A stretch of 64,000 nucleotides of DNA, taken from NCBI GenBank assembly GCA_963750935.1, contig CAVVSR010000020.1, forward strand, positions 1 through 64,000. Direction: 5' to 3'. Each line of letters opens with the position of its first letter. Within the stretch, counting starts at the first letter, position 1. The notes below the pieces were generated by a model. That model worked only from the letters and a program-made list of their open reading frames with translations. It had not been told where the DNA came from and did not search any database. This document shows positions 31,896 through 41,478 of the stretch, in pieces. A program made the translations under genes and the position numbers. Source of the DNA: JACCXG01 sp963750935. GTDB lineage: Bacteria > Acidobacteriota > Vicinamibacteria > Vicinamibacterales > 2-12-FULL-66-21.

Positions 31896-32948
31896 ATGAC
31901 GCTTCGTGTTGCGGCCGCCTTCGCACTGCTGGTGTTGGTGCTGGAGGCGGCTTCCGTCGCCGTAAGCACCGCCCGCCAGGCCGACCCGAAGATCAATCCT
32001 GCCGAGCTCGCCGCCGTGGAGCGCATCCGCGCGCGCATCGACGCGCGCAGCAAGGAGGCGCCGGCGGCTGCCAAGCCCTACACGGTGACGATCCCCAACA
32101 CCACGGTCACCTACAGCATGGTGCCGGTGCCGGCGGGGGAGTTCATGATGGGCGCGACGGAGACCGGCAAGCCCGACGAGCAGCCGCCGCACAAGGTCCG
32201 GCTCGATGCGTTCTGGATGCAGGCCCACGAGGTCACGTGGGATGCCTATCTGATGTTCATGTTCGCGGATCAGGCCAGGGAGAGCGGCAAGCCCGACGCG
32301 ATTGTCGACGCGCTCAGCCGGCCCACCGCACCTCACCTCGAGATGAGCTTCGGCCGCGGCAACAGCGGCTTTCCGGCGATCAGCATGACCCAGCATGCGG
32401 CGAACAAGTTCGCGCAGTGGCTGAGCGCGAAGACCGGCGAGTACTACCGGCTGCCGACCGAGGCCGAGTGGGAGTACGCCTGCCGCGCCGGCACCGCCGG
32501 CCCGGGACCGCTGGACGAGGTCGCGTGGTTCAAGAAGAACTCCGCAACGCCGGCCTTCACCGCGGGCACCTACCACACGATCGGCACGAAGAAACCGAAC
32601 GCCTGGGGCCTCTACGACATCCTGGGGAACGTCATGGAGTGGACGCTCGATCAGTTCGCGCCTTACACACCCGCGGCTGCCGAGAACCCCTGGGTGCGAT
32701 CGACGAAGGCGTATCCCCACGCCGTGCGCGGCGGCTCGTGGAACGACACCGAGGCCGGCGTGCGGTGCACGGCCCGCGTCGCCTCGGACGCCTCCTGGAA
32801 GCGCCAGGACCCGCAGCTGCCGAAGAGCGTCTGGTACATGACCGACGCGCAGTGGCTCGGCTTCCGCCTGGTACGTCCGGCCGCCCTGCCGGCGGCCGAG
32901 CAGATGTACCGCGCGTGGAACAACGGGGTCGAGGTGGATCCGTTCTGA
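31896..32948 (+). CDS. FGE-sulfatase / SUMF1-domain protein, secreted
   Basis: 350 residues with a signal peptide (VAAAFALLVLVLEAASVA). The SUMF1 fold is complete: MVPVPAGEFMMGA, RLPTEAEWEYACRAGT, GNVMEWTLD, HAVRGGSWND. In place of the two redox cysteines of true formylglycine-generating enzymes only a single VRCTAR Cys is present, so this is not a functional sulfatase activator. It is more likely a binding or ergothioneine-like non-haem fold. It lies in an operon with the Gfo/Idh gene (4 bp apart). Confidence 0.85.
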   Translation: MTLRVAAAFALLVLVLEAASVAVSTARQADPKINPAELAAVERIRARIDARSKEAPAAAKPYTVTIPNTTVTYSMVPVPAGEFMMGATETGKPDEQPPHKVRLDAFWMQAHEVTWDAYLMFMFADQARESGKPDAIVDALSRPTAPHLEMSFGRGNSGFPAISMTQHAANKFAQWLSAKTGEYYRLPTEAEWEYACRAGTAGPGPLDEVAWFKKNSATPAFTAGTYHTIGTKKPNAWGLYDILGNVMEWTLDQFAPYTPAAAENPWVRSTKAYPHAVRGGSWNDTEAGVRCTARVASDASWKRQDPQLPKSVWYMTDAQWLGFRLVRPAALPAAEQMYRAWNNGVEVDPF

Positions 32949-33016
32949 TTCACGTGCTACGTGCTACGTGCGAACGTGCTTGGGATCATGTGCTACGTGC
33001 TGCGTGCTCGCGTGAC
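32949..33016. repeat. Heptamer element, family 2 (site C)
   Basis: CGTGCTA units in tandem (GTGCTACGTGCTACGTGC) with an imperfect second half. On the reverse strand it shows GCACGCAGCACGTAGCAC and GCACGTTCGCACGTAGCA, both of which occur at 37.2 kb. It separates the FGE-like gene from apbE. Confidence 0.8.
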
Positions 33017-33031
33017 CGGCTGAGTTGAGCG

Positions 33032-34063
33032 ATGAGTCGGATCCTGCGGCATCTGTTCGCTCCGGCGCTCGTGCTGCTGGTCTCCGTCCTGGTACTGGGG
33101 GCGCGGGCCGATTCTCCGTCACAGCGGTTCGAGTCGGTCGAGCCGCACATGGGCACGCTGGTGCGGATCACCGTCTATGCGGAGAGCGCCGACACCGCGC
33201 GCCAGGCGTTCCGCGCCGGCTTCGATCGCATCGGCGATCTCGACCGGACGCTTTCCGACTACAAACCCGATAGCGAGCTGAACACCGTCGTACGGACGGC
33301 CGTCGGCCGGCCCGTGCGCGTCAGCGACGATCTGTTCGCGGTGCTCCAGGCTTCACAAGCGCTCGCCGAAGCCACCGGCGGGGCCTTCGATGTCACGCAG
33401 GGGCCTGTCGTCGCCCTGTGGCGGCAGGCGCGTCGCGGCGGCGGTCTCCCCGAGCCCGATGCACTCGGCGCAGCATCAGCGCGGACCGGCTTCCGGAAGC
33501 TGCGGCTGGATGACGCGAAGCGGACGGTGCAGCTCGATAGAGACGGGATGGGGCTCGACGTCGGCGGGATTGGCAAGGGATACGCCGCAACCGAGGCGCT
33601 CGCGCGCATCGGGGCGCTCGGCATCCGGTCAGCGCTGGTGGCGATCAGCGGAGACCTCGCCTTCAGCAGCGCGCCGCCCGGTCAGCGCGGCTGGCGCATC
33701 CGCGTGCACGACGGCGACCCCGCGCTGCGCGACGTTCCCGAGGTCCTGGAACTGACGCACGGGGCCGCGTCTACGTCCGGCAACCTCGCGCAGCACATCG
33801 ACGCCGGCGGCCAGCGCTACTCCCACATCATCGATCCGGCGTCGCGAATGGGACTGGTCAGCGACCTGACCGTCACCGTCATCGCCAGGCACGGCCTCGA
33901 GGCTGACGGCCTCGACACCGCGATCAGCGTCATCGGCCCCGAACGCGGCCTCGCCCTGATCGATTCCCACCCCCGCGCCGCCGCCCTCATCGTCGACCGG
34001 ACCGGCGGCACCGTGCGGGTTTCGCTGTCACCGGGCTTCCGTCAGCTCGTCGCGGCTCAGTAG
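33032..34063 (+). CDS. apbE: FAD:protein FMN transferase (ApbE)
   Basis: 343 residues with a signal peptide (LFAPALVLLVSVLVLGARA). ApbE signatures: YKPDSELN, GAFDVTQGPVVALW, the nucleotide-binding GLDVGGIGKGYA, AASTSGN and YSHIIDPASR. It transfers FMN from FAD to a Thr residue of exported flavoproteins, using Mg2+. No Nqr/Rnf gene is visible nearby. The target could be encoded elsewhere. It follows the Gfo/Idh-FGE pair but is separated from it by heptamer repeat DNA. Confidence 0.92.
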   Translation: MSRILRHLFAPALVLLVSVLVLGARADSPSQRFESVEPHMGTLVRITVYAESADTARQAFRAGFDRIGDLDRTLSDYKPDSELNTVVRTAVGRPVRVSDDLFAVLQASQALAEATGGAFDVTQGPVVALWRQARRGGGLPEPDALGAASARTGFRKLRLDDAKRTVQLDRDGMGLDVGGIGKGYAATEALARIGALGIRSALVAISGDLAFSSAPPGQRGWRIRVHDGDPALRDVPEVLELTHGAASTSGNLAQHIDAGGQRYSHIIDPASRMGLVSDLTVTVIARHGLEADGLDTAISVIGPERGLALIDSHPRAAALIVDRTGGTVRVSLSPGFRQLVAAQ

Positions 34064-34109
34064 CGCACGTCGCACGTCGCACCAAGCACGTGCGCACGCA
34101 GCACGTGGT
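34064..34109. repeat. Heptamer element, family 2 (site D)
   Basis: GCACGTC, GCACGTC, GCACCAA, GCACGTG, then GCACGCA and GCACGTG, all in phase at 7 bp except one extra base. It fills the whole gap between the apbE stop and the stop of the convergent ADOP gene. Confidence 0.8.
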
Positions 34110-36807
34110 TCATTCCGCCCGCAGGATCTCAACCGGATCGACCCGCACGGCCCGAATCGCCGGCGGCAGCGCCGCGACCGCGGCCGCCAGGGCGAGCACG
34201 ACGAGCGGCGTCGCCATGGCAACGGGATCGCCGGCCTTGACCTCGAAGAGCAGCGGCTCTATGAGCCGGCCGGCGGCAATCCCGGCCGATACTCCCGCGA
34301 TCGCACCGAGGGCCACGGTCAGCAGCATCTCCGTGACCACGCGCCGCACGACATGTGACGGGCGCGCGCCGAGCGCCATGCGGAGACCGATCTCGCGGCG
34401 CTGCTGCGTGACCGCGTAGTTCAGCACGCCGTAGAGACCGATCGCTGCGAGCAGCAGGGCCAGTGAGGCAAAGAAGATCGACAGAGTGGCCAGCAGGCGT
34501 TCCCGCACCATCTGCCGCCGGACCAGCCCGCTCTGCAGCGCCGCCCTCGCACGCATGCCAGGGTTCGCCTCGGTCAGCTGCCGCTGGATGACCGGTCCGA
34601 GCGCAGAGGGATCGCCGGCAGTGCGCACCAGAAACGATCCGTTGCCGCGTCGGCGCTCAATCGGCACGAACACGTTCGGCCGCATCGGCTCGCGCACGTT
34701 GTAATAGCTGGCGTCGGCAACAAGGCCCACGATCTCCAGCGCCGCGTCGGTCTGCTTGCCTTGCCGCACCAGGACTCGCTGACCGACGGGACTGCGGCCG
34801 TCGAAGTACCTGTCGTGCGAAGGCCTCATTGACGATGCCGACGCCGGCACGGGGCTGAGGCTTCTCGACGAACTCCGGCGGCAGATCGCCGGGACGGAAA
34901 TCCCGGCCGTCGAGCATGGTGATCGTCATCGCGTCGAAGAAGCCGGGATTGACCTCGAGGAAATACGGCGCCTGTTCACCGAACTCGCCGCCGGCTACCC
35001 GGACCGAGGCCCGCCAGCGGTTCTCCGACAGCAACGTCCACGCCGCGAAGGCAACCTTCTCCACGCCGGGCGTCTGGCGGATCGTGTCGCCCAGCCGTTC
35101 CCATCCGGCCGGATCCTGCGGCTTGCCGCGGCTCTCGACGTCGACCACGATCACCCGTTCGTGCGCGAAGCCGAGCGGGCGGGTCGACAGCCGCTCGAAC
35201 GTCGCCACGAACAGTCCGGCAACGAACACCACGAACACGCACAGGGCCATCTGTGCGCCGATCAACCCGTGCGTGAGTCCGCGCCGCGCGTGTCGATCGC
35301 TGTGCTCCTTGATTGCCGTGATCGGCTTGACTGCCGACGCCCGCAGCGCCGGGGCGAGGCCGAATGTGCCGATGACGAAGAGGATGAGCACGATGCCGAA
35401 GCCGAGCGTGCGCCAGTCGGCGCCGAGCACGAGCCGGATCGGATCCTCCGGCGTGGCGAGCATCGAGACCACGAACGGCGCGGCCCACCACGCGAACAAC
35501 GCGCCGGCGGCAGAAGCCAGGATCGCGAGCAGCGCGCATTCGACGAGCACGAGCTGCACCAGCCGGCCGCGACCGGCGCCGATCGAGACGCGCAGCGCCA
35601 TTTCCCGCGCGCGGCCGATGGCCTGCGCGGTCAGCAGATTCGCGACGTTGGTGCAGGCGATCAGCAGCACCAGCGCGACGAGCGCGGCAAGGATGACCAG
35701 CGGCCGCCTGAAACTCTTCTGCGCGACTGACGCGCCGGAGCCGGCGGGCAGCAGCAGGACCTGCTCGCTGAGATAGGCGTCGATGCGATGCTGCGGCGTC
35801 TCGGGAGGGAAGCTCGACAGGTGGTCGCGGTGCTCCTGGGTGAAGACCGTCTGCAGCGCCTGCCGGACCTGTTCCGCCTCCACACCGGGCTTCGGCCGCA
35901 TCCACATCCGGAACCACGCCCAGCCCGGACTGGTCAACGCCTCGGCGTTCATCACCGACGGGATGAAGATGTCGGTGATGCGGCCCGGCTCGGTACCGGT
36001 GAACCCGCGCGGCGCGACGCCGATGATCTCATAGGGGCGCGCACCGAGGCGCACCGTCCGTCCGGCCACACCGGGATCGCGACCGAACCGCCGGGCCCAG
36101 TAGTCATGACTCAGGACGGCAACGGGATGTCCGCCCGGCTGCACGTCGTCGCTTGGACCGATCAGGCGGCCGAGCGCCGGCTGCAGACCGAACGAGCCGA
36201 ACACGTTGCCGGAGACGTACTGCCGATAGAGCGGCTCCGGCTCGCCCGCCGTGATCTCGCCCGACAGCCGCGCCGTCATCCCGACGACCATCGTTTCGGC
36301 GAGTGCCGCGGCAGTGGCCGAGTAGCGCTGAAAGGTGGGGTAGTCGAAGTGCTCGTTGTAGTCCGGCGTGTTGTTGTTGTCGATGAACGTCGTGGTGACG
36401 AAGAACAGCCGGTGAGGATCGGCGACCGGCAGCGGCCGCAGCAGCACGGCGTCGATCAGCCGGAACGCCGCGGCGGTGGATCCAATCGCCAGACCCAGCG
36501 ACAGGATGACCGCGATGCTGGTGGCCCGGTGCTTGTGCAGCTGCCGCCAGCCGAAGACGACGTCGGCGGTCACGGCGTCGAGCCAGGGGAACCCGCGCTG
36601 ATCGCGCAGCGCGTCCATCGCGTGCGACGCGTTGCCGTTCTGCAGGCGGGCGGCGCGCACCGCGGCCGCCGGCTCATCGCCGCGCCGGCCCGCATCCTCG
36701 GCCGCGAGCTCGAGGTGCAGCCGCAGCTCATCCGCGAGATCGTCGTCGCGCCGGGCGATCCGCAGCGTTCCCAACAGCCGGTGGATCCACTCACGCAGCA
36801 TCCGCAT
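34110..36807 (-). CDS. ADOP (MacB/FtsX-type) ABC transporter permease, one frameshift
   Basis: About 899 residues. It starts at the ATG at 36807 with GAGG nine bases upstream. The N-terminal region (about 1-70, RLLGTLRIARRDDDLADELR) is the cytoplasmic permease-prefix domain found in ADOP proteins. Then a first helix, a MacB periplasmic domain, an FtsX block (about 390-530), a second periplasmic part and a final FtsX block (QQRREIGLRMALGA). The frame breaks near 34817, where one extra C interrupts NEAFAR-RYFDGRSP. The gene is 17 bp from padR and transcribed with it. Convergent with apbE. Confidence 0.86.
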
Positions 36808-36824
36808 CTGATGGCCTCGCTCGA

Positions 36825-37196
36825 TCACGCGTTGCCGCGCAGCAGCGTGTGCATGATGGACGCCATGCGATCCCACGCCTGTTTCTCTTTCGCCAGCTGC
36901 CGCTTGCCGCCCGGGGTCAGGCCGTAGAAGCGCGCCTTGCGGTTGGTGTCGGTCGTGCCCCACGTGCCGCGCAGCAGGCCGCGCTGCTCGAGGCGCATCA
37001 ACGCCGGATACAGGGTCCCCATGTTGAGCTGCAGCGCGCCGCCCGAGACCTGCTCGAGCCGCGCCGCGATCGCGTAGCCGTGCGACGGGCCGAGCGAGTC
37101 GAGCGTCTGCAGCACCATCAGATCGAGCGTGCCCTGCAGCACGTCCGCCTTTGCGTTCTCTCTATTTGGCACACCAATGGAATATCGCGTTTCCAT
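36825..37196 (-). CDS. PadR-family transcriptional regulator
   Basis: 123 residues if the ATG at 37196 is used; a GTG at 37172 gives 115. A winged helix (LQGTLDLMVLQTL, SHGYAIAARLEQVSG, NMGTLYPALMRLEQRG) and a final dimerisation helix match PadR. It regulates its downstream ADOP permease in many acidobacterial genomes, usually as a repressor responding to small toxic compounds. It precedes one ADOP gene on the same strand and faces a second one. Confidence 0.9.
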   Translation of the reverse strand: METRYSIGVPNRENAKADVLQGTLDLMVLQTLDSLGPSHGYAIAARLEQVSGGALQLNMGTLYPALMRLEQRGLLRGTWGTTDTNRKARFYGLTPGGKRQLAKEKQAWDRMASIMHTLLRGNA

Positions 37197-37215
37197 TCGG
37201 GAGTCAAATGGAAAC

Positions 37216-37290
37216 GTGTGCACGCAGCACGTAGCACCTAGCACGTGATGATGCACGTTCGCACGTAGCACGTGGCACGTGGCACGTGCA
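37216..37290. repeat. Heptamer element, family 2 (site E)
   Basis: GCACGCA, GCACGTA, GCACCTA, GCACGTG, a 5-base break, GCACGTTC, then GCACGTA, GCACGTG, GCACGTG, GCACGTG. Read on the + strand it matches site C read on the - strand. It lies in the divergent gap between padR and an ADOP gene, immediately before the ADOP start. Confidence 0.83.
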
Positions 37291-37319
37291 TGACCCCTTC
37301 CGCATAGAATCGGCGCTCG

Positions 37320-39812
37320 ATGGATACGCTGCTCAAGGACGTCGTCTACGCCTTCCGCTCGATGCGGAAGAGCCCCACCTTCGCCAGCACCGCCGTGCTC
37401 ACGATCGCGCTGGGCATCGGCGCCTGCGCCACGATCTTCAGCGTCGTCAACGCGGTGCTGCTGCGCCAGCTGCCGTACCAGGACCCGTCCCGGCTGGTCT
37501 ACGTCTGGGCCGACATGCGCAACCGCAACGTGGTCGACTTCCCGTACCCGCCGGGCGACGTCTACGATCTGCAGCAGCAGGGCACGCTGTTCGAGGGTGT
37601 GGCGGGCATCTTCACCGGCCGGATGTTCCTGCGCGGCGAGCGCCTGCCGACCGAGCAGGTCGTCACCGCGGCGGTGACCACGAATTTCTTCCGGGTGCTC
37701 GGCGCGAGGATCGCCATGGGCCGGGACTTCACGGCGGAGGACGCGGCCGTGCTTCCGCCGCCGCCCGCGCCGCCGCCCGGCGTGACGCCGGCGCCGCAGC
37801 CGCTCGTGCCGGTGGTCGCCGTCATCAGTCACAGCCTGTGGCAGCGGCGGTTCGGCGGCGATCCGTCGATCGTCGGCCGCACCATTCCGTGGGGGCAGAA
37901 CAACCGCGCGCAGGTGATCGGCGTCCTCGACGCCAACATGGAGGTGCTGTTTCCGCCCAACGTGCCGGTCGAACGGCTGCCCGAGGTCTACACGGCGCCG
38001 CGGTTCGACTTCGTCAACGCGTCGCGCGCCAACGTCTCGCTCCGCGTGGTGGCGCGGCTCGAGGACGGCGTGAGCCTCGAGCAGGCGCAGGCCCAGGCCG
38101 ATCAGGTCGCGGCCGACCTGCGGCGGCGGTTCCCGGTAAAGGAGACGGCCGGACTGCAGTTCCGCGTCGAGCCGATGCACGGCGGCCTGGTCGCCGATGT
38201 GCGCCCGTCGATCCTCGCGCTGATGGGCGCGGTCGTGTTCGTGCTGCTGGTGGCGTGCGCCAACGTCGCCAACCTGCTGCTGGTGCGTGCCGGCGCGCGC
38301 GAGCGCGAGTTCGCGATCCGCGCCGCGCTCGGGGGCAGCCGGATCCGGCTGGTGCGGCAGGTGCTCGTCGAGAGCCTCGCCGTGGCGCTGGCCGGCGCCG
38401 TGCTCGGCCTGGCGCTCGCCGACGTCGGCGTGCAGCTGCTCGTCAAGATCGGCCCAGCCGACCTGCCGCGGCTCGACGCCGTCTCGATCGACTGGAATGT
38501 CGCCCTGTTCGCCGGCGCCGCGGCCTTCGCGGCCGCAATCGTCTTCGGGCTGGTCCCGGCGCTGCGGGCGTCGAGTCCCGGCACGCTGGAGGTGCTGCGC
38601 TCGAGCGGCCGCGTCATGCTCGGCGGCCACTCACGATGGCTGCGCGACGGGGTCGTCCTGGCCGAGGTCGCCCTGTCCTTCGTCCTGCTGGTCGGCTGCG
38701 GCCTGATGATCCGCAGCTTCATCTCGCTGCAGCGGATCGATCCCGGCTACGACTATCAGAACGTGCTGACGTTCGTCGCCCAAAGCGATCGCCCGCGCAG
38801 CGAGCAGGAATTCCAGGTGATGGTGGACCAGATGACGGAGCGGCTCCGGGCCGTGCCCGGCGTCACCGCCACCTCCGCCTCGACGGCCGTGCCGCTCGAC
38901 AACTCGGGCGCGGCCGCGCGCTGGGGCACGGCCGACGCGGTGGCCGATCCCAACCGCTTCCAGCAGATGACGCCGCACTTCGTTCGCACCGGCTACTTCG
39001 ACGTGCTGCGGACGCGCCTCATCGAAGGACGCACGTTCACCGAGGACGATCAGCGTCCGAACGTGCGCGTGGTGATCATCGACAGCATCGCCGCGCGAAA
39101 GGCATTTCCCGGGCAGCCGGCCGTCGGCAAGCGCGTGCTCGCGCGCGTGGTCGCCGCCGAGGAAGCCGAGTGGTACGACGTCGTCGGGGTGGTCGAGCAT
39201 CAGCGCCGGGTGACGCTCGCGGCTGACGGCCGCGAAGGCTTTTTCTTCCCTGAAGGCCGGCTCGGCCCCGGCGCCGCCGGACGCTGGATCGTCAGGACCG
39301 CGTCCAACCCCGCGATCGTGGCACCGGCGATCCGCACCGAACTGGCGCGCCTCGACCCGTCCCTGCACCTCGCGCAGCTCGAGCCGCTCGAAGCCCAGGT
39401 CCGCCGCTCGATGGCCGGGACGCGGTTCGCCCTCGTCCTGATCTCGATCTTTGCGGCAGTGGCGGTCGCGCTGGCGTCGATCGGTCTCTACGGCGTGCTG
39501 GCCAGCGTGGTGCGGCAGCGCACGCCGGAGATTGGCGTCCGGGTCGCCTTCGGTGCGCAGCCGGGCAGCATCGTCCGCCTCTTCCTGACTCAGGGCCTGC
39601 GGCTGAGCCTGGTGGGGATCGGCTTTGGCGTGCTTGCCGCGCTCGCCCTCACGCGCGGCATGGCGACAATGCTCGTGGGCGTGCAGCCCAGCGATCCGCT
39701 GACGTTTGCGGTCATTGGCGTGGTGTTCGTGATCGTCTCGCTCATGGCGTGCTGGCTGCCGGCGCGGCGAGCGGCGCGCCTCGACCCGATCTCGGCCCTG
39801 CGGGACGAGTAA
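37320..39812 (+). CDS. ADOP (MacB/FtsX-type) ABC transporter permease, intact
   Basis: 830 residues, uninterrupted. It has no permease-prefix domain: it begins directly with the first segment (LKDVVYAFRSMRKSPTF). MacB periplasmic domain (about 50-270), with a proline-rich insert (PPPPAPPPGVTPAPQP near 144), FtsX block (290-430), second periplasmic region, second FtsX block (about 700-820, QRTPEIGVRVAFGA). It is divergent from padR and its own ADOP gene. Because no cognate ATPase lies in the window, the energy source is unclear. Confidence 0.92.
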   Translation: MDTLLKDVVYAFRSMRKSPTFASTAVLTIALGIGACATIFSVVNAVLLRQLPYQDPSRLVYVWADMRNRNVVDFPYPPGDVYDLQQQGTLFEGVAGIFTGRMFLRGERLPTEQVVTAAVTTNFFRVLGARIAMGRDFTAEDAAVLPPPPAPPPGVTPAPQPLVPVVAVISHSLWQRRFGGDPSIVGRTIPWGQNNRAQVIGVLDANMEVLFPPNVPVERLPEVYTAPRFDFVNASRANVSLRVVARLEDGVSLEQAQAQADQVAADLRRRFPVKETAGLQFRVEPMHGGLVADVRPSILALMGAVVFVLLVACANVANLLLVRAGAREREFAIRAALGGSRIRLVRQVLVESLAVALAGAVLGLALADVGVQLLVKIGPADLPRLDAVSIDWNVALFAGAAAFAAAIVFGLVPALRASSPGTLEVLRSSGRVMLGGHSRWLRDGVVLAEVALSFVLLVGCGLMIRSFISLQRIDPGYDYQNVLTFVAQSDRPRSEQEFQVMVDQMTERLRAVPGVTATSASTAVPLDNSGAAARWGTADAVADPNRFQQMTPHFVRTGYFDVLRTRLIEGRTFTEDDQRPNVRVVIIDSIAARKAFPGQPAVGKRVLARVVAAEEAEWYDVVGVVEHQRRVTLAADGREGFFFPEGRLGPGAAGRWIVRTASNPAIVAPAIRTELARLDPSLHLAQLEPLEAQVRRSMAGTRFALVLISIFAAVAVALASIGLYGVLASVVRQRTPEIGVRVAFGAQPGSIVRLFLTQGLRLSLVGIGFGVLAALALTRGMATMLVGVQPSDPLTFAVIGVVFVIVSLMACWLPARRAARLDPISALRDE

Positions 39813-39888
39813 CCAAACCCGCCAGGCCTCGCCGACGTCGGTAAGGGGACCCATGCGACCAGACGCAACCAAGGAGACCAGGAGAACC

Positions 39889-40428
39889 ATGCACTCGAGA
39901 ACTCTGTTCGGACTCATCATCGGTACGTTGTTCGTCAGCCTGCCAGCGGCGGCGCAGGAGCGCGGACAGACCGGCATCACCATGGGCTATCCGGCATCGA
40001 TCGGCGTCGTTCACCATGTCACCAACGGCATTGCGGTCCGTCCGGAGCTGTCGTTCAGCCACACCGCGACCGAGACCTCCAGCGACTTCGGCGGAGAAAC
40101 CGACGGCTGGGCCCTGGGCACCGGCATCAGCGTGCTCTTCTACCTGAAGCCGATCGAGAACGTGCGCACCTACGTGAGTCCCAGGTTCACCTTCTCGCGA
40201 ACGTCGAGCACCGCCGACAGCGACTTCACCGAGACCAGCACCAGCACGGGCAACGCGTTCTCGGTGTCAGGATCGTTCGGCGCGCAGTACACGCCACACC
40301 GGCGCTTCGCGGTGTTCGGCGAGGTCGGATTCGGTCTGATCGACAGCTCGGTCGAGACGAGGCTGACCAAAGTGAGCTCGTTCAACTGGGGCACGCGCAC
40401 CGGCTTCGGCGCCATTCTCTACTTCTGA
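39889..40428 (+). CDS. Outer-membrane beta-barrel protein
   Basis: 179 residues. The ATG at 39889 follows GGAGAACC. The signal peptide (LFGLIIGTLFVSLPAAAQ) is cleaved after AAAQ. The mature part alternates hydrophobic and polar residues and ends in a C-terminal Phe (GFGAILYF), the outer-membrane barrel signature. No family name is recognised. It may share the promoter of the ADOP gene upstream (stop 76 bp before). Confidence 0.75.
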   Translation: MHSRTLFGLIIGTLFVSLPAAAQERGQTGITMGYPASIGVVHHVTNGIAVRPELSFSHTATETSSDFGGETDGWALGTGISVLFYLKPIENVRTYVSPRFTFSRTSSTADSDFTETSTSTGNAFSVSGSFGAQYTPHRRFAVFGEVGFGLIDSSVETRLTKVSSFNWGTRTGFGAILYF

Positions 40429-40494
40429 CACTGCGGACGTCCTGCCTCGAGCTGCCGGCTGGAACCTGGCAGGGACCAGGCGCGGATGAGAAGC

Positions 40495-40500
40495 TATAAT
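40495..40500 (+). promoter_or_regulatory. Possible -10 box (TATAAT)
   Basis: A perfect TATAAT lies in the 167-bp gap before the VWA gene at 40596, which would give a leader of about 90 nt. No -35 box is obvious. Confidence 0.4.
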
Positions 40501-40595
40501 CCCGCCACCTCGTCCCTCGAACCAGCTTCCGGGGCAACATTCCCGCCCTGGGTCAGCCTGCACGACCCGACGATGATGCGGGTGAAGGAGATCCG

Positions 40596-41478
40596 ATGCT
40601 GCGTTCGACACTGCCTGCGCTGATTGCTGCCGTGGGCCTCGGCATGCCGGTCAGTCGCAGGGAGCCCGGGACCCGCCGCGCCCGTGGACCGCACCGTCTT
40701 CGTCACCGTCACCGACGGCAAAGGCGTGCCGGTCACCGACATGACGCCCGCCGACTTCGTGGTCAAGGAAGGCGGCAAGGAACGCCAGGTGCTGAAGGCC
40801 GAGCCTGCGACCGCCCGCATGAAGGTCGCGCTCGCCGTCGAAGAGCGGATCGTCGGCTACGGCGCCATTCGCCTGGCGATGTTCGAGTTCGCCAAGCGGG
40901 TCACCAGCAACGCGGACGTCTCGCTGATCACGATCGGCATCAGCAACCGGACGGTCGTCGACTACACCTCGAACCTGCAGCCGATGGTCGACGCGATCAA
41001 CAAGTTCACGATGAGCCCCAGCCGCGACTCGAACGTCGGCGAGGGCGTGCTCGACCTGGCGACGAGGTTCAGCGCGGCGAAGACCGAGCGGCCGGTGATC
41101 GTCGTCGTGTGCCTGTCCGGAGGGCTGGTGGGCGCCGAGGCGCGTCCGGTCCTCGACAAGCTGCGCGAGAGCGGGGCGACGATGTACACCGTGACGCTGG
41201 TGGGCGGGGCGCAGCCCGCCGACAGCCAGCAGGACGACGCCAACGACCGGGAACAGATCCTGTCCGAAGGGCCGAAGCAGTCGGGCGGACGCCAGCTGGA
41301 CGTCAACCTTGGAGCGGCCGTGCCGCACGCGCTGCAGCAGGTCGCGAACGAGCTGCTCGGGCAGTACGCGGTGACCTACACGCTGCCGGACGGTGTGAAG
41401 CCGGAGCGCCGTTTCAACATCACCACCAAGAAGCGCGGCGTCACGGTGCGCGGACCCTCGCTGATTCCGGACCGCTGA
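40596..41478 (+). CDS. VWFA-related domain protein, degenerate metal site, frameshifted
   Basis: About 294 residues. AAGGAG eight bases upstream fixes the ATG at 40596, where a signal peptide (LRSTLPALIAAVGLGM) starts. The frame then shifts near 40655 and the conserved domain begins (VDRTVFVTVTDGKGVPVTDM ... ADFVVKEGG). The usual DxSxS metal-binding loop of VWA domains is replaced by VALAVEERI, so no metal should bind by that site. The rest keeps the fold (ISNRTVVDYT, EGVLDLATRF). Secreted; function unknown. Confidence 0.72.

Noticed and set aside
31896..32948. Functional sulfatase-modifying factor
   Set aside because: The two catalytic Cys of formylglycine-generating enzymes are absent, and no sulfatase gene is in the window.
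32949..37290. CRISPR array at the tandem repeats
   Set aside because: Units are 7 bp with no spacers of 25-40 bp and no cas genes. The repeats are degenerate and period 7.
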